From JAYWAM01 sp043782425 (GTDB lineage: Bacteria > Pseudomonadota > Gammaproteobacteria > Burkholderiales > Usitatibacteraceae), in the NCBI GenBank assembly GCA_043782425.1, contig JAYWAM010000091.1:1-6629 (forward strand): DNA of 6,629 bases, read 5' to 3'. Both the position numbers and the translations under genes were made by a program. The notes under the pieces are model-generated. The model did no database searches. It was not told where the DNA came from and saw nothing but the letters and a program-made list of their open reading frames with translations. How positions within the stretch are numbered: position 1 is the first letter of the stretch; the number at the start of each line of letters is the position of its first letter. Of the stretch, positions 1 to 6,493 are shown in pieces.

Positions 1-206
1 GCCCTTTGATAACACCCGCTTTTACGCTATTCCAGCATGAGCAGGAAAGCGCAAAAATCGCAGAAAAAAAGCTTGCAAACGAACAGAGTATCTACAATAG
101 CGTTTCCATCACGATTCGGAATAAGCTCACACAGCATCATCCTCTCACTGAAAGCAACGCAGACTTTCAACAGTAAACAGCGGCGGACGAGTTGGAGTCA
201 TGCTGC
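1..206. other. Left-edge non-coding stretch, no supported gene
   Basis: This is the sequence beyond the 3' end of comM. The only open frame on the plus strand (from base 37) runs antisense into the comM end, starts without a convincing ribosome site and has no recognisable protein character. Read on the minus strand after the comM stop, I see only weak hairpins (for example GAAAG/CTTTC) and no stem followed directly by a T-run, so no intrinsic terminator can be called. A promoter for a gene outside the window is possible, but no clear -35/-10 pair was found. Confidence 0.5.
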
Positions 207-1709
207 CTACCCCGGTTCCTTATCCATACGCCGGTACTGGATCGCCTCGGCGATGTGGCTGGTTTTAATGTCGCTTGCTTGCGCCAAGTCGGCGATAGTG
301 CGCGCCACTTTGAGAATGCGGTGATAGGCGCGCGCAGAAAGTCCCATGCGCGCTATGGCCTGTTTGAGCAGTTCGGCCCCGGCCTCATCAGGCGCACACA
401 GCTTGTCGATTTGTTTTACTTCGAGCTTGGCGTTGGGCTTGCCTTGGCGCTTTATCTGCTGTGCGTAGGCCGCCTCAGCGCGCGCCCTGATCTGCACTGA
501 GGATTCGCCTGGCGTTGCTTTCACTAGATCAAGCTGCGGCACCGCTGGCACTTCGATTTGAATATCGATGCGATCAAGCAGCGGGCCGGAAATTTTGCTG
601 CGATAGCGCCTGATGGCGTCTGGCGTGCAGCGGCACTTGTTGTTGAAGTGGCCGAAGTAGCCGCACGGACAAGGATTCATTGCGGCAATGAGCTGAAACT
701 CGGCGGGAAAGTCGGCCTGACGCGCGGCGCGCGAAATGGTGATACGCCCGGATTCGAGCGGCTCGCGCAATACTTCCAGCACGCTGCGATCAAATTCGGG
801 CAATTCATCGAGGAACAGCACGCCGTGATGTGCAAGCGAAATTTCTCCGGGGCGCGGATTGCTGCCGCCACCCACCAGCGCCACGCCGGATGCGGTGTGA
901 TGTGGCGCGCGAAACGGACGGCGGCGCCAGTGTTCGACCTTGAAGCCCTGCGCCGTGAGGCTTTGCACCGCCGCCGCTTCGAGCGCCTGTGCATCGGTCA
1001 TGGGCGGCAGCACGCCGGGGAAGCGCGCGGCAAGCATGGTTTTGCCGGTGCCCGGCGGCCCCATCATCAGCACGCTATGCCCGCCCGCCGCCGCGACTTC
1101 CAGCGCGCGCTTGGCGTGCGCCTGGCCTTTCACTTCGGAAAAATCGGCATACTCAATCTGCGTGGCAAGCGGAATTCCTGTAAACGGCTGAAGCATTTCA
1201 CGACCAGCAAGGTGAGCGCACACCTGCAACAAGTTCGTAGCAGGATAAACGCGCGCCTCGCTCACCAGCGCGGCTTCGGCGGCATTGGCTTGCGGCAGAA
1301 AGAAGGCGCGTCCGTCGTGACACGCTTTGAGCGTCATGGCGAGGGCGCCGCGAATCGGGCGCACCGCGCCGGTCAGCGCGAGCTCGCCGGCAAATTCGTA
1401 TTCGCCCAGCTTGTCGCCCGGCAATTGCCCGGTTGCAACCAGAATGCCCAGCGCAATAGGCAGATCGAAGCGCCCGCTTTCCTTGGGCAGATCGGCGGGC
1501 GCGAGATTGACGGTGATGCGGCGCGCAGGAAATTCAAAACGCGCATTCAGCAATACTGCGCGTACGCGATCCTTGCTTTCTTTAACTTCGGTTTCCGGCA
1601 AGCCAACGATGGTGAACTGCGGCAACCCGTTAGCCAGATGCACTTCCACCGTCACCAAGGGCGCTTCCATGCCGGCCAGCGCGCGGCTGTACAGGACGGC
1701 TAACGACAT
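207..1709 (-). CDS. comM: ComM/YifB family AAA+ ATPase (Mg-chelatase-like)
   Basis: Full-length 500-residue member of the YifB/ComM family. Visible order: an N-terminal ChlI-like domain with a Lon-protease-type fold (about residues 1-165, containing VGLPETEVKESKDRVRA and NLAPADLPKES), a central Mg-chelatase-type AAA+ module (about 188-390) and a C-terminal helical Mg_chelatase_C domain (about 400-495, with LSARAYHRILKVARTIADL). Walker A is GPPGTGKT at 217-224, Walker B is GVLFLDE at 296-302, the sensor-1 Asn is about N345, and a conserved LLDRIDI lies at 377-383. Four cysteines in two CxC pairs (347/349 and 359/361) could bind a metal. By family knowledge, ComM is a hexameric helicase that promotes branch migration of recombination intermediates during natural transformation; it is not a real magnesium chelatase. 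The start lies 5 nt after the ubiK stop, so the two genes are probably co-transcribed. The best purine-rich stretch (AAAAGG) is rather far from the ATG, which suggests translational coupling. Function in this organism is inferred. Confidence 0.95.
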   Translation of the reverse strand: MSLAVLYSRALAGMEAPLVTVEVHLANGLPQFTIVGLPETEVKESKDRVRAVLLNARFEFPARRITVNLAPADLPKESGRFDLPIALGILVATGQLPGDKLGEYEFAGELALTGAVRPIRGALAMTLKACHDGRAFFLPQANAAEAALVSEARVYPATNLLQVCAHLAGREMLQPFTGIPLATQIEYADFSEVKGQAHAKRALEVAAAGGHSVLMMGPPGTGKTMLAARFPGVLPPMTDAQALEAAAVQSLTAQGFKVEHWRRRPFRAPHHTASGVALVGGGSNPRPGEISLAHHGVLFLDELPEFDRSVLEVLREPLESGRITISRAARQADFPAEFQLIAAMNPCPCGYFGHFNNKCRCTPDAIRRYRSKISGPLLDRIDIQIEVPAVPQLDLVKATPGESSVQIRARAEAAYAQQIKRQGKPNAKLEVKQIDKLCAPDEAGAELLKQAIARMGLSARAYHRILKVARTIADLAQASDIKTSHIAEAIQYRRMDKEPG

Positions 1710-1714
1710 GCCGT

Positions 1715-1969
1715 TTAGCTTGCCTTTTCTTGTGAGGAATCGCGCTCAGCTTCCAGCTTTGCGAGACGTGCTTCCATTTCGATGAGTTTTTCGCGCGTGC
1801 GCGCCAGCAGCGCTTTCTGGACATCAAATTCTTCGCGTGTCACCAAGTCCATTTTGGCAAAGGCGCTGGTCATCATGGCGCGCAGGTTCTTGTCCAGATC
1901 CTGTACCGGGCTGTTTTCCAGCAGCGCTTTTATGCGCAGCGAAAGATCGTCGAAGAATGAAGTGTTCAT
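1715..1969 (-). CDS. ubiK: Ubiquinone biosynthesis accessory factor UbiK (BMFP/YqiC family)
   Basis: A small 84-residue protein matching the BMFP/YqiC family in length and motifs. The N-terminal amphipathic helix (about 4-19) is followed by DLDKNLRAMMTSAFAKMDLVTREEF (given here as the conserved block around residues 24-48). A charged, heptad-like C-terminal helix (about 50-77, with RTREKLIEMEARLAKLE) should form a coiled coil that trimerises. By family knowledge, UbiK partners with UbiJ and supports the aerobic ubiquinone-biosynthesis complex and its lipid association; it is soluble and membrane-active rather than an enzyme. The start is supported by an AAGGA ribosome site on the minus strand (1978-1982), 8 nt before the ATG. 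It is the first gene of a minus-strand unit with comM, and is divergent from the porin-glnK-amtB operon. The UbiJ partner gene is not in this window. Confidence 0.9.
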   Translation of the reverse strand: MNTSFFDDLSLRIKALLENSPVQDLDKNLRAMMTSAFAKMDLVTREEFDVQKALLARTREKLIEMEARLAKLEAERDSSQEKAS

Positions 1970-1993
1970 GAACGTATTCCTTAAGAGGAGTCA

Positions 1994-1999
1994 ATTGTA
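1994..1999 (-). promoter_or_regulatory. Possible -10 element for ubiK-comM
   Basis: On the minus strand the hexamer is TACAAT, one mismatch from TATAAT, about 25 nt upstream of the ubiK ATG. It would give a very short leader holding the AAGGA ribosome site. No good -35 hexamer lies 16-18 bp upstream (CAGTGG at 17 bp), so this is only a weak candidate. Confidence 0.25.
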
Positions 2000-2083
2000 C
2001 TTGACAGACGAAAGCGCCACTGACGGCGCAAAAGTGATTGCAATTCAATACACAAACCGGTCGCAATGGGAAGGGCTTTGTCA

Positions 2084-2100
2084 TGCACCATTACTGTGCG
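2084..2100 (+). promoter_or_regulatory. NtrC-like enhancer site 1
   Basis: TGCACC-ATTAC-TGTGCG. Compared with the NtrC dyad TGCACC-N5-GGTGCA, the left half matches 6/6 and the right half 4/6. It lies roughly 120-130 bp upstream of the expected sigma-54 start, which is the usual enhancer distance. The proposal that NtrC binds here is inferred from the motif, the spacing and the downstream glnK-amtB genes. Confidence 0.5.
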
Positions 2101-2114
2101 AAGCCCACTTAGAG

Positions 2115-2131
2115 CGCGTCTTACTGGTGCG
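2115..2131 (+). promoter_or_regulatory. NtrC-like enhancer site 2
   Basis: CGCGTC-TTACT-GGTGCG. The right half matches GGTGCA 5/6 and the left half matches TGCACC only 3/6. It starts 31 bp after site 1, about three helical turns, and the two sites share the direct repeat TTACTG(G)TGCG, so they would lie on the same DNA face as in paired NtrC enhancers. The right half also belongs to a perfect 12-bp palindrome, GGTGCGCGCACC (2126-2137), which is an alternative explanation for part of the signal. Confidence 0.4.
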
Positions 2132-2143
2132 CGCACCTGGCTG

Positions 2144-2156
2144 CATCAGATAATTA
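2144..2156 (+). promoter_or_regulatory. IHF-like site
   Basis: CATCAGATAATTA fits WATCARNNNNTTR at all constrained positions except the first base, and is followed by A/T-rich sequence. It sits between the enhancer-like sites and the -24/-12 element, where IHF normally bends DNA to bring the activator to sigma-54 polymerase. The consensus is loose, so position is the main support. Confidence 0.4.
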
Positions 2157-2190
2157 TTAAGCGATTCATGCCGTTAGCGTAGCCCTACAG

Positions 2191-2206
2191 TGGCACAGTA
2201 ACTGCT
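2191..2206 (+). promoter_or_regulatory. Sigma-54 (-24/-12) promoter of porin-glnK-amtB
   Basis: TGGCAC-AGTAA-CTGCT matches the sigma-54 consensus TGGCAC-N5-TTGCW with one mismatch (C for the first T of TTGC). The invariant GG (2192-2193) and GC (2204-2205) are separated by exactly 10 bp. Transcription would start near 2217, giving a leader of about 38 nt before the porin ATG. A sigma-54 promoter is expected for nitrogen-regulated glnK-amtB genes, and here it lies before the porin, so all three genes should be under nitrogen control. Confidence 0.7.
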
Positions 2207-2254
2207 AATAATCCGAGAGCATTATTTTCCAATAACCTGTAAAGGACCCGATTC

Positions 2255-3427
2255 ATGAACAAACTGACGAACAAATTGCTGCTAGCCGGGCTTGTTACGC
2301 TTCCTCTGGTTTCGGGACAGGGGTGGGGGCAAACGCCCGCGAGTGCTGAGAAACCCGCAGAGCCGCCTGCACCAGCGGTATTTTCCATCGGCGGCTTCGA
2401 CCTTACCGGCCATGTTGACATTGGCTATACCAACCTTAGTGGCTCGGGCAAGTTTGTAAGTGGCGTCAACTCCCGTGTTTTTGATTTCGATCGCAATGAA
2501 ACCAGCCTGCACGCAATTGATCTGCAGCTTGCGAAAACGCCGGAAAATGGCTTTGGCGGGCTCGTTGATGTCACGCTGGGCAAGGATGCCGACACGATTG
2601 CCGCCTATGGCACAATTGATAAAAACCGCGGCCCCGCCAATGGTGTCGACAAGCGTGCTGATATCACCCAGGCATTTGTACATTACGGCGCCGGCCCGCT
2701 CACGCTGATAGCAGGAAAATTTGTGACGCTATCCGGAGCAGAAGTCATCAAGAGCGCGGCGAACTCGAATTACTCGCGTTCCATCCTATTCGGCTACGCC
2801 ATCCCTTTCACGCATACCGGTGTACGCGCGACCTATAAAGCAAGTGACACCCTGACCCTGGTAGGCGGAGTGAACCAGGGCTGGGATGCGTTCAAGGATA
2901 CCAATAGCGAAAAGACGCTCGAATTGCAACTGGGTTATACCCCGAGCAAAACTTTTGCGCTGTTGCTGACCGGCTACAGCGGCAAAGAGCAACTTGCCAA
3001 CTACCCCACCAAATCCGACGCTAAAGGCACGCGCAACCTGCTTGATGTTGTCGCCACCTTCAGCGCGAGTGAGCGACTGACCTTCATCTTCAATTATGAC
3101 TACGGCACGCAAGATAGCGGTAGCGCGGGTATCGGCAAGGCCAAGTGGCAGGGATTTGCAGGCTATGCCAACTATCAGTTCAACGACCAATGGCGGCTTT
3201 CACTACGCGGCGAATATTTCGACGACCAAGACGGCTACCGCACAGGTGTAACACAAAAGTGGAAAGAAGCGACGGCGACTTTAGCCTATCTGCCTAACAA
3301 GAACCTCGAATTGCGCGTCGAGGTGAGAGGTGATCGTTCCGACCAGGAGGCTTTTTTGAAGTCGGACCATACCACCCCAAGTAAAACCGAGCGTTCACTC
3401 GGTGTCGAGTTGCTTTACAAATTCTGA
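2255..3427 (+). CDS. Outer-membrane beta-barrel porin, BBP2/OmpL-like, nitrogen operon
   Basis: A 390-residue exported protein. Residues 1-25 form a Sec signal peptide (basic NKLTNK, hydrophobic LLLAGLVTLPLV, likely cut after GWG). A short Pro/Ala/Glu-rich segment (about 28-41) follows, then a barrel of alternating beta-strands ending in the terminal Phe (LLYKF) typical of BAM-inserted proteins. Blocks such as FDFDRNETSLHAIDLQLAK, AFVHYGAGPLTLIAGKF and SRSILFGYAIPFTHTGVRATY resemble the putative beta-barrel porin-2 (OmpL-like) family. No transport specificity can be read from sequence. The start has an AAAGGA ribosome site (2241-2246) 8 nt upstream. The gene lies 19 nt before glnK on the same strand with no terminator between, behind a sigma-54 promoter, so it probably makes a nitrogen-limitation porin that passes ammonium or small nitrogen compounds into the periplasm (inference). 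TorF-type porins, which are smaller, occupy similar places elsewhere; length and motifs favour BBP2. Confidence 0.85.
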   Translation: MNKLTNKLLLAGLVTLPLVSGQGWGQTPASAEKPAEPPAPAVFSIGGFDLTGHVDIGYTNLSGSGKFVSGVNSRVFDFDRNETSLHAIDLQLAKTPENGFGGLVDVTLGKDADTIAAYGTIDKNRGPANGVDKRADITQAFVHYGAGPLTLIAGKFVTLSGAEVIKSAANSNYSRSILFGYAIPFTHTGVRATYKASDTLTLVGGVNQGWDAFKDTNSEKTLELQLGYTPSKTFALLLTGYSGKEQLANYPTKSDAKGTRNLLDVVATFSASERLTFIFNYDYGTQDSGSAGIGKAKWQGFAGYANYQFNDQWRLSLRGEYFDDQDGYRTGVTQKWKEATATLAYLPNKNLELRVEVRGDRSDQEAFLKSDHTTPSKTERSLGVELLYKF

Positions 3428-3446
3428 TCACTCAAGAGGGGCAATC

Positions 3447-3785
3447 ATGAAACTAGTCACTGCAATCATCAAGCCGTTCAAGCTTGACGAGGTGCGCGAA
3501 GCGCTGTCCGCCATCGGCGTACAAGGCATCACGGTCACGGAAGTCAAAGGATTCGGCCGGCAAAAAGGCCATACCGAGTTGTATCGTGGCGCGGAGTATG
3601 TGGTGGATTTTCTGCCCAAGGTAAAAATCGAGGCCGCCATCAAAGCCGAGATGCTTGACCGGGTTATTGAGGCCATAGAAAAATCCGCCAATACCGGCAA
3701 AATCGGCGACGGCAAGATTTTTGTTTTCGAGCTTGAGCAAGTTGTCCGCATCCGCACCGGTGAATCCGGCGCGGACGCACTCTAA
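3447..3785 (+). CDS. glnK: Nitrogen regulatory PII protein GlnK
   Basis: A 112-residue PII protein, the usual length. It begins MKLVTAIIKPFKLDEVREAL. The T-loop (about 37-55) carries Tyr51 in YRGAEYVVDF, the residue uridylylated by GlnD. The B-loop TGKIGDGKIFV (83-93) binds ATP/ADP together with the C-terminal RIRTGE block (101-106). It senses ATP/ADP, 2-oxoglutarate and, through GlnD, glutamine. When unmodified it docks its T-loop in AmtB and blocks it. The start at 3447 is chosen because AGAGGGG (3435-3441) lies 5 nt upstream and the homology begins at this Met. An in-frame ATG at 3402 lies inside the porin gene and would add 15 unrelated residues. The call GlnK rather than GlnB rests on linkage to amtB 12 nt downstream, since the two paralogues are hard to separate by sequence. 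Confidence 0.96.
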   Translation: MKLVTAIIKPFKLDEVREALSAIGVQGITVTEVKGFGRQKGHTELYRGAEYVVDFLPKVKIEAAIKAEMLDRVIEAIEKSANTGKIGDGKIFVFELEQVVRIRTGESGADAL

Positions 3786-3797
3786 AAGGGAGCCCAA

Positions 3798-5336
3798 ATG
3801 AAACGATTACTTGGATTAATTGCTTTTGCAGTTGCGTTGGGCATGGGCGGCGCATCACTGGCGCAAGACGCCAAGAAGCCCGACACGCCTGTGGCGGTGC
3901 CTGCCGCAGCAGCGCCAACTGGCGCAGCAGCCGAGGCAAAACCTGCCGAAGCGCCTGCTGCTGCGCCCGTAGCCGCCGCCGCACCTGCGGCCGCTGCGGC
4001 TCCGGTACCCAACAAAGGCGATGTCGCGTGGATGCTGGTTTCCACTGCGCTGGTCTTGCTGATGAGCGTGCCGGCGTTGGCTTTGTTCTATGGCGGCTTA
4101 GTACGCTCGAAAAACATACTCTCAATGCTGATGCAGGTTTTCGTCGTCTTCTCGCTGATTACCGTGTTGTGGGTTGTGTACGGCTACAGCTTGGCGTTTA
4201 CGGAAGGTAATGCCTATTTCGGCGGTTTTGACCGGCTGTTTTTCAATGGCATGTTTGATACGGTCACAGGTGTATTCGCCAATACCGGGACATTCAGCAA
4301 AGGGGTGGTTCTACCCGAGATTTTGTATGCCGCATTCCAGGCAACCTTTGCCGCCATCACCTGCTGCCTGATTCTGGGCGCCGTTGCGGAGCGCATGAAA
4401 TTCTCCGCCGTGCTACTTTTCATGGCGCTGTGGTTTACCTTCAGCTATTTGCCTATAGCGCACATGGTCTGGTTCTGGCTTGGCCCGGATGCTTATACCG
4501 CAGATGCTCTCGTCAAAGGATTGAACGATAGAGCCGGCCTAATCTGGCAATGGGGCGCGCTCGACTACGCCGGTGGCACGGTGGTGCATATCAATGCCGG
4601 TGTCGCGGGTCTGGTGGCGGCTTACTTCCTCGGCAAGCGCATCGGCTTTGGCAAGGAAGCCCTCACGCCGCATAACCTGACCATGACCATGATAGGCGCG
4701 TCGCTGCTGTGGTTTGGCTGGTTTGGTTTCAATGCCGGCTCGGCGCTGGAAGCGAACGGCTTTGCCGCCCTGGCGTTTATGAACACCTTCCTTGCCACGG
4801 CGTGCGCGGTGTTGGCCTGGATATTTGCCGAGTGGATGCTCAAGGGTAAGCCTTCAATGTTGGGCGCTGCCTCAGGCGCCGTTGCCGGCCTGGTTGCCAT
4901 CACGCCCGCAGCAGGCAATGTCGGCATCCCTGGCGCCTTCGTGATCGGGACTGCGGCGGGTATCGTGTGCCTGTGGGGCGTGACTGCACTCAAGCGCATG
5001 CTCAAAGTGGACGACTCACTCGACGTATTCGGCATTCATGCAGTGGGCGGAATCCTCGGCGCACTCCTAACCGGTGTGTTCAATTCACCAGCCCTGGGGG
5101 GCCCGAGCTTCCCGACTGACTGGTTTAGCGGAAAAATGATCCCGGCTGCGGAATACTCCATTTCGGGACAATTATTGACCCAGGCGCAGGCGGTCGGTGT
5201 CACCATAGTCTGGTCTGCGGTAGTAGCCGCAGTCGCACTCTTTATCGTGAAAATTCTCGTCGGCCTGCGTGTGCCGGAAGAAGAAGAGCGCGAAGGCCTC
5301 GACATCACTTCACACGGTGAGTCGGCCTATAACTGA
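3798..5336 (+). CDS. amtB: Ammonium channel AmtB with signal peptide and Ala/Pro-rich N-terminal extension
   Basis: A 512-residue Amt/Rh channel, longer than E. coli AmtB (428 including its signal). Residues 1-22 look like a cleavable signal peptide (cut at ASLA/QD). Residues 30-71 are a low-complexity Ala/Pro segment that should lie in the periplasm before the first membrane helix (about 76-98, ending FYGGLVRSKN). About 11 helices follow. Key residues align with E. coli by fixed spacing: the twin pore histidines are H264 (VVHINAG) and H414 (GIHAVGG), 150 apart as in H168/H318. D256 equals D160, the Phe gate F184/F311 equals F107/F215, and the recruitment site W225/S315 equals W148/S219. The cytoplasmic tail RVPEEEEREGLDITSHGESAYN (491-512, last part of the chain) is the conserved GlnK-interacting end. 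It forms a trimer in the inner membrane and conducts NH4+/NH3. The ribosome site AAGGGAG (3786-3792 region) precedes the ATG, 12 nt after glnK. Confidence 0.96.
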   Translation: MKRLLGLIAFAVALGMGGASLAQDAKKPDTPVAVPAAAAPTGAAAEAKPAEAPAAAPVAAAAPAAAAAPVPNKGDVAWMLVSTALVLLMSVPALALFYGGLVRSKNILSMLMQVFVVFSLITVLWVVYGYSLAFTEGNAYFGGFDRLFFNGMFDTVTGVFANTGTFSKGVVLPEILYAAFQATFAAITCCLILGAVAERMKFSAVLLFMALWFTFSYLPIAHMVWFWLGPDAYTADALVKGLNDRAGLIWQWGALDYAGGTVVHINAGVAGLVAAYFLGKRIGFGKEALTPHNLTMTMIGASLLWFGWFGFNAGSALEANGFAALAFMNTFLATACAVLAWIFAEWMLKGKPSMLGAASGAVAGLVAITPAAGNVGIPGAFVIGTAAGIVCLWGVTALKRMLKVDDSLDVFGIHAVGGILGALLTGVFNSPALGGPSFPTDWFSGKMIPAAEYSISGQLLTQAQAVGVTIVWSAVVAAVALFIVKILVGLRVPEEEEREGLDITSHGESAYN

Positions 5337-5378
5337 GTTTTGCAAAAGTTGTAGTTCTTCTAGTGGTGGAAAGTTTAG

Positions 5379-5404
5379 CGGGCGCTTCGGCGCCCGTTTT
5401 TTTT
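5379..5404 (+). terminator. Intrinsic terminator after amtB
   Basis: A perfect 7-bp stem, CGGGCGC/GCGCCCG, closed by a TTCG tetraloop (5386-5389) and followed at once by eight T residues (5397-5404). This is a textbook Rho-independent terminator, 43 nt after the amtB stop. It should end the porin-glnK-amtB transcript and insulate folE2. Confidence 0.93.
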
Positions 5405-5455
5405 GCGGCCGCGTCTGCGCCAGGATCGGTCGGGCTAACTGGGTATATTCGCCTT

Positions 5456-5501
5456 GTAGGGTGCGCTTGCGCACCGATAGTGGTGCGCAAGCGCACCCTA
5501 C
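5456..5501. repeat. Inverted pair of REP-like palindromes (BIME-like), upstream of folE2
   Basis: Two 20-nt units in perfect inverted orientation, 5456-5475 and 5482-5501, with a 6-nt spacer (GATAGT). Each unit is a GTAG head followed by its own palindrome, GGTGCGC-TT-GCGCACC. A GTAG tetranucleotide next to a palindrome is the hallmark of REP elements mobilised by REP-associated tyrosine transposases (RAYTs), and an inverted pair corresponds to a BIME. There is no T-run after it, so it is not a standard terminator. No transposase is in the window; assignment to a REP family needs genome-wide copies. Confidence 0.7.
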
Positions 5502-5563
5502 TTCTTTGTTCCATCTTCGTTCCTTTCAATAAGCTTGAATCGCACCCGTTTATTCCCGACTTC

Positions 5564-5592
5564 TTTACTCAACTATTCGATCCCGCTATACT
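5564..5592 (+). promoter_or_regulatory. Sigma-70-like promoter of folE2
   Basis: TTTACT (5564-5569, 4/6 to TTGACA), a 17-bp spacer, then TATACT (5587-5592, 5/6 to TATAAT). Transcription would start near 5599, leaving a leader of about 59 nt. It is downstream of both the amtB terminator and the REP pair, so folE2 is likely transcribed on its own. I looked for a Zur-type dyad around it, as folE2 is Zur-controlled in some bacteria, and saw no convincing one. Confidence 0.6.
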
Positions 5593-5657
5593 TCTAATCC
5601 GAAGTAAAAATTATTTTATCGCCGGTAAATGCGGCGCCATTCAAGCAAAGGCACGAT

Positions 5658-6464
5658 ATGAACACCCGAGACATGAGTTTGCCGATAGCCGACGTGCAAA
5701 GCTCGGCAGACACCCGCAAGCTGGCTATAGATCGCGTCGGTATCAAGGCTATCCGCCACCCGATGAAAATCAGCGAGCGCACCGGATCGGTTCAGCACAC
5801 CATCGCCATGTTCAATATGTATGTCGGACTGCCGCATCACTTCAAAGGCACCCACATGTCGCGCTTCGTCGAGATTCTCAATGCCCACGAACGCGAGCTG
5901 TCGGTTGAAACTTTTCGCGTCATGCTGCGCGAAATGGTAAAGAAACTCGAGGCCGAAAGCGGTCTTATCGAAATGAGCTTCCCTTATTTCATCAACAAGA
6001 AAGCGCCGGTGTCTGGCGTGGAAAGTCTGATGGATTATGAGGTGCTTTTCAGCGGCGAAATCCGCAACGGCAAGGAAGATTTCACCATGAAGGTGCAGGT
6101 GCCGGTGACCAGCCTGTGCCCGTGCTCCAAGAAGATCTCCGACTACGGCGCGCACAACCAGCGCTCGCACGTTACAGTGAGCGCACGCGTGAACGACTTT
6201 GTGTGGATTGAAGAGCTGGTTGATCTGGTTGAAAAGCAGGCGTCGTGCGAGCTATATGGTTTGCTTAAACGCCCGGATGAAAAATTTGTCACCGAGCGCG
6301 CCTACGACAACCCCAAATTTGTCGAAGACATGGTGCGCGATGTGGCCGCCGCGCTCAATGCCGATGCGCGCGTCGAGGCATATGTGGTGGAATCGGAGAA
6401 TTTTGAATCGATACACAACCACTCAGCCTACGCGTTGATCGAAAAGGTCAAAACCCGCACCTGA
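5658..6464 (+). CDS. folE2: GTP cyclohydrolase IB (FolE2)
   Basis: A 268-residue protein with the full FolE2 (GCYH-IB, COG1469) pattern. It converts GTP to 7,8-dihydroneopterin triphosphate, the first step of folate biosynthesis (in some bacteria also the route to queuosine). The active-site block is PVTSLCPCSKKISDYGAHNQRS (residues 149-170). By spacing, C154, H166 and E208 correspond to the catalytic Cys147, His159 and Glu201 described for the Neisseria enzyme. A conserved C-terminal SIHNHSAYA lies at 251-259. Unlike FolE, this family is not strictly zinc-dependent and uses several divalent metals; some bacteria keep it for zinc limitation, others have it as the only enzyme. Which applies here cannot be told from the window. 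The start has AAAGG (5647-5651) 6 nt upstream; Met6 is a possible alternative. No partner gene is adjacent, and REP-like pairs lie on both sides. Confidence 0.95.
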   Translation: MNTRDMSLPIADVQSSADTRKLAIDRVGIKAIRHPMKISERTGSVQHTIAMFNMYVGLPHHFKGTHMSRFVEILNAHERELSVETFRVMLREMVKKLEAESGLIEMSFPYFINKKAPVSGVESLMDYEVLFSGEIRNGKEDFTMKVQVPVTSLCPCSKKISDYGAHNQRSHVTVSARVNDFVWIEELVDLVEKQASCELYGLLKRPDEKFVTERAYDNPKFVEDMVRDVAAALNADARVEAYVVESENFESIHNHSAYALIEKVKTRT

Positions 6465-6493
6465 TTCTAAATCGCGATAGCAACGACTTTTAT

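Noticed and set aside
558..1703. A 381-codon open frame on the plus strand opposite comM
   Set aside because: It is fully antisense to a well-supported ComM gene, with biased Arg/His/Ala composition typical of the complement of GC-rich coding DNA, and shows no recognisable domain.
2001..2006. A perfect TTGACA hexamer on the plus strand as a -35 for the porin operon
   Set aside because: No acceptable -10 occurs 16-18 bp downstream, and the sigma-54 element at 2191-2206 explains the operon better.
2014..2029. GCGCC-ACTGAC-GGCGC dyad as a terminator or operator
   Set aside because: Only a 5-bp stem, with no T-run long enough on either strand and no match to a regulator I recognise.
3402..3446. 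An upstream in-frame ATG for glnK that would add 15 residues
   Set aside because: It lies inside the porin coding region, lacks a suitable ribosome site, and the added residues are outside the PII fold; the ATG at 3447 has AGAGGGG 5 nt upstream and gives the standard 112 residues.
3664..4125. Minus-strand open frames opposite glnK/amtB with Arg/Ala/Gln-rich translation
   Set aside because: They are shadows produced by the Ala/Pro-rich codons of the amtB N-terminal extension.
5599..5657. A riboswitch or Zur operator in the folE2 leader
   Set aside because: The leader is only about 59 nt, with one small GCCG/CGGC hairpin and no A/T-rich palindrome resembling Zur boxes; there is no support for a folate-type riboswitch.
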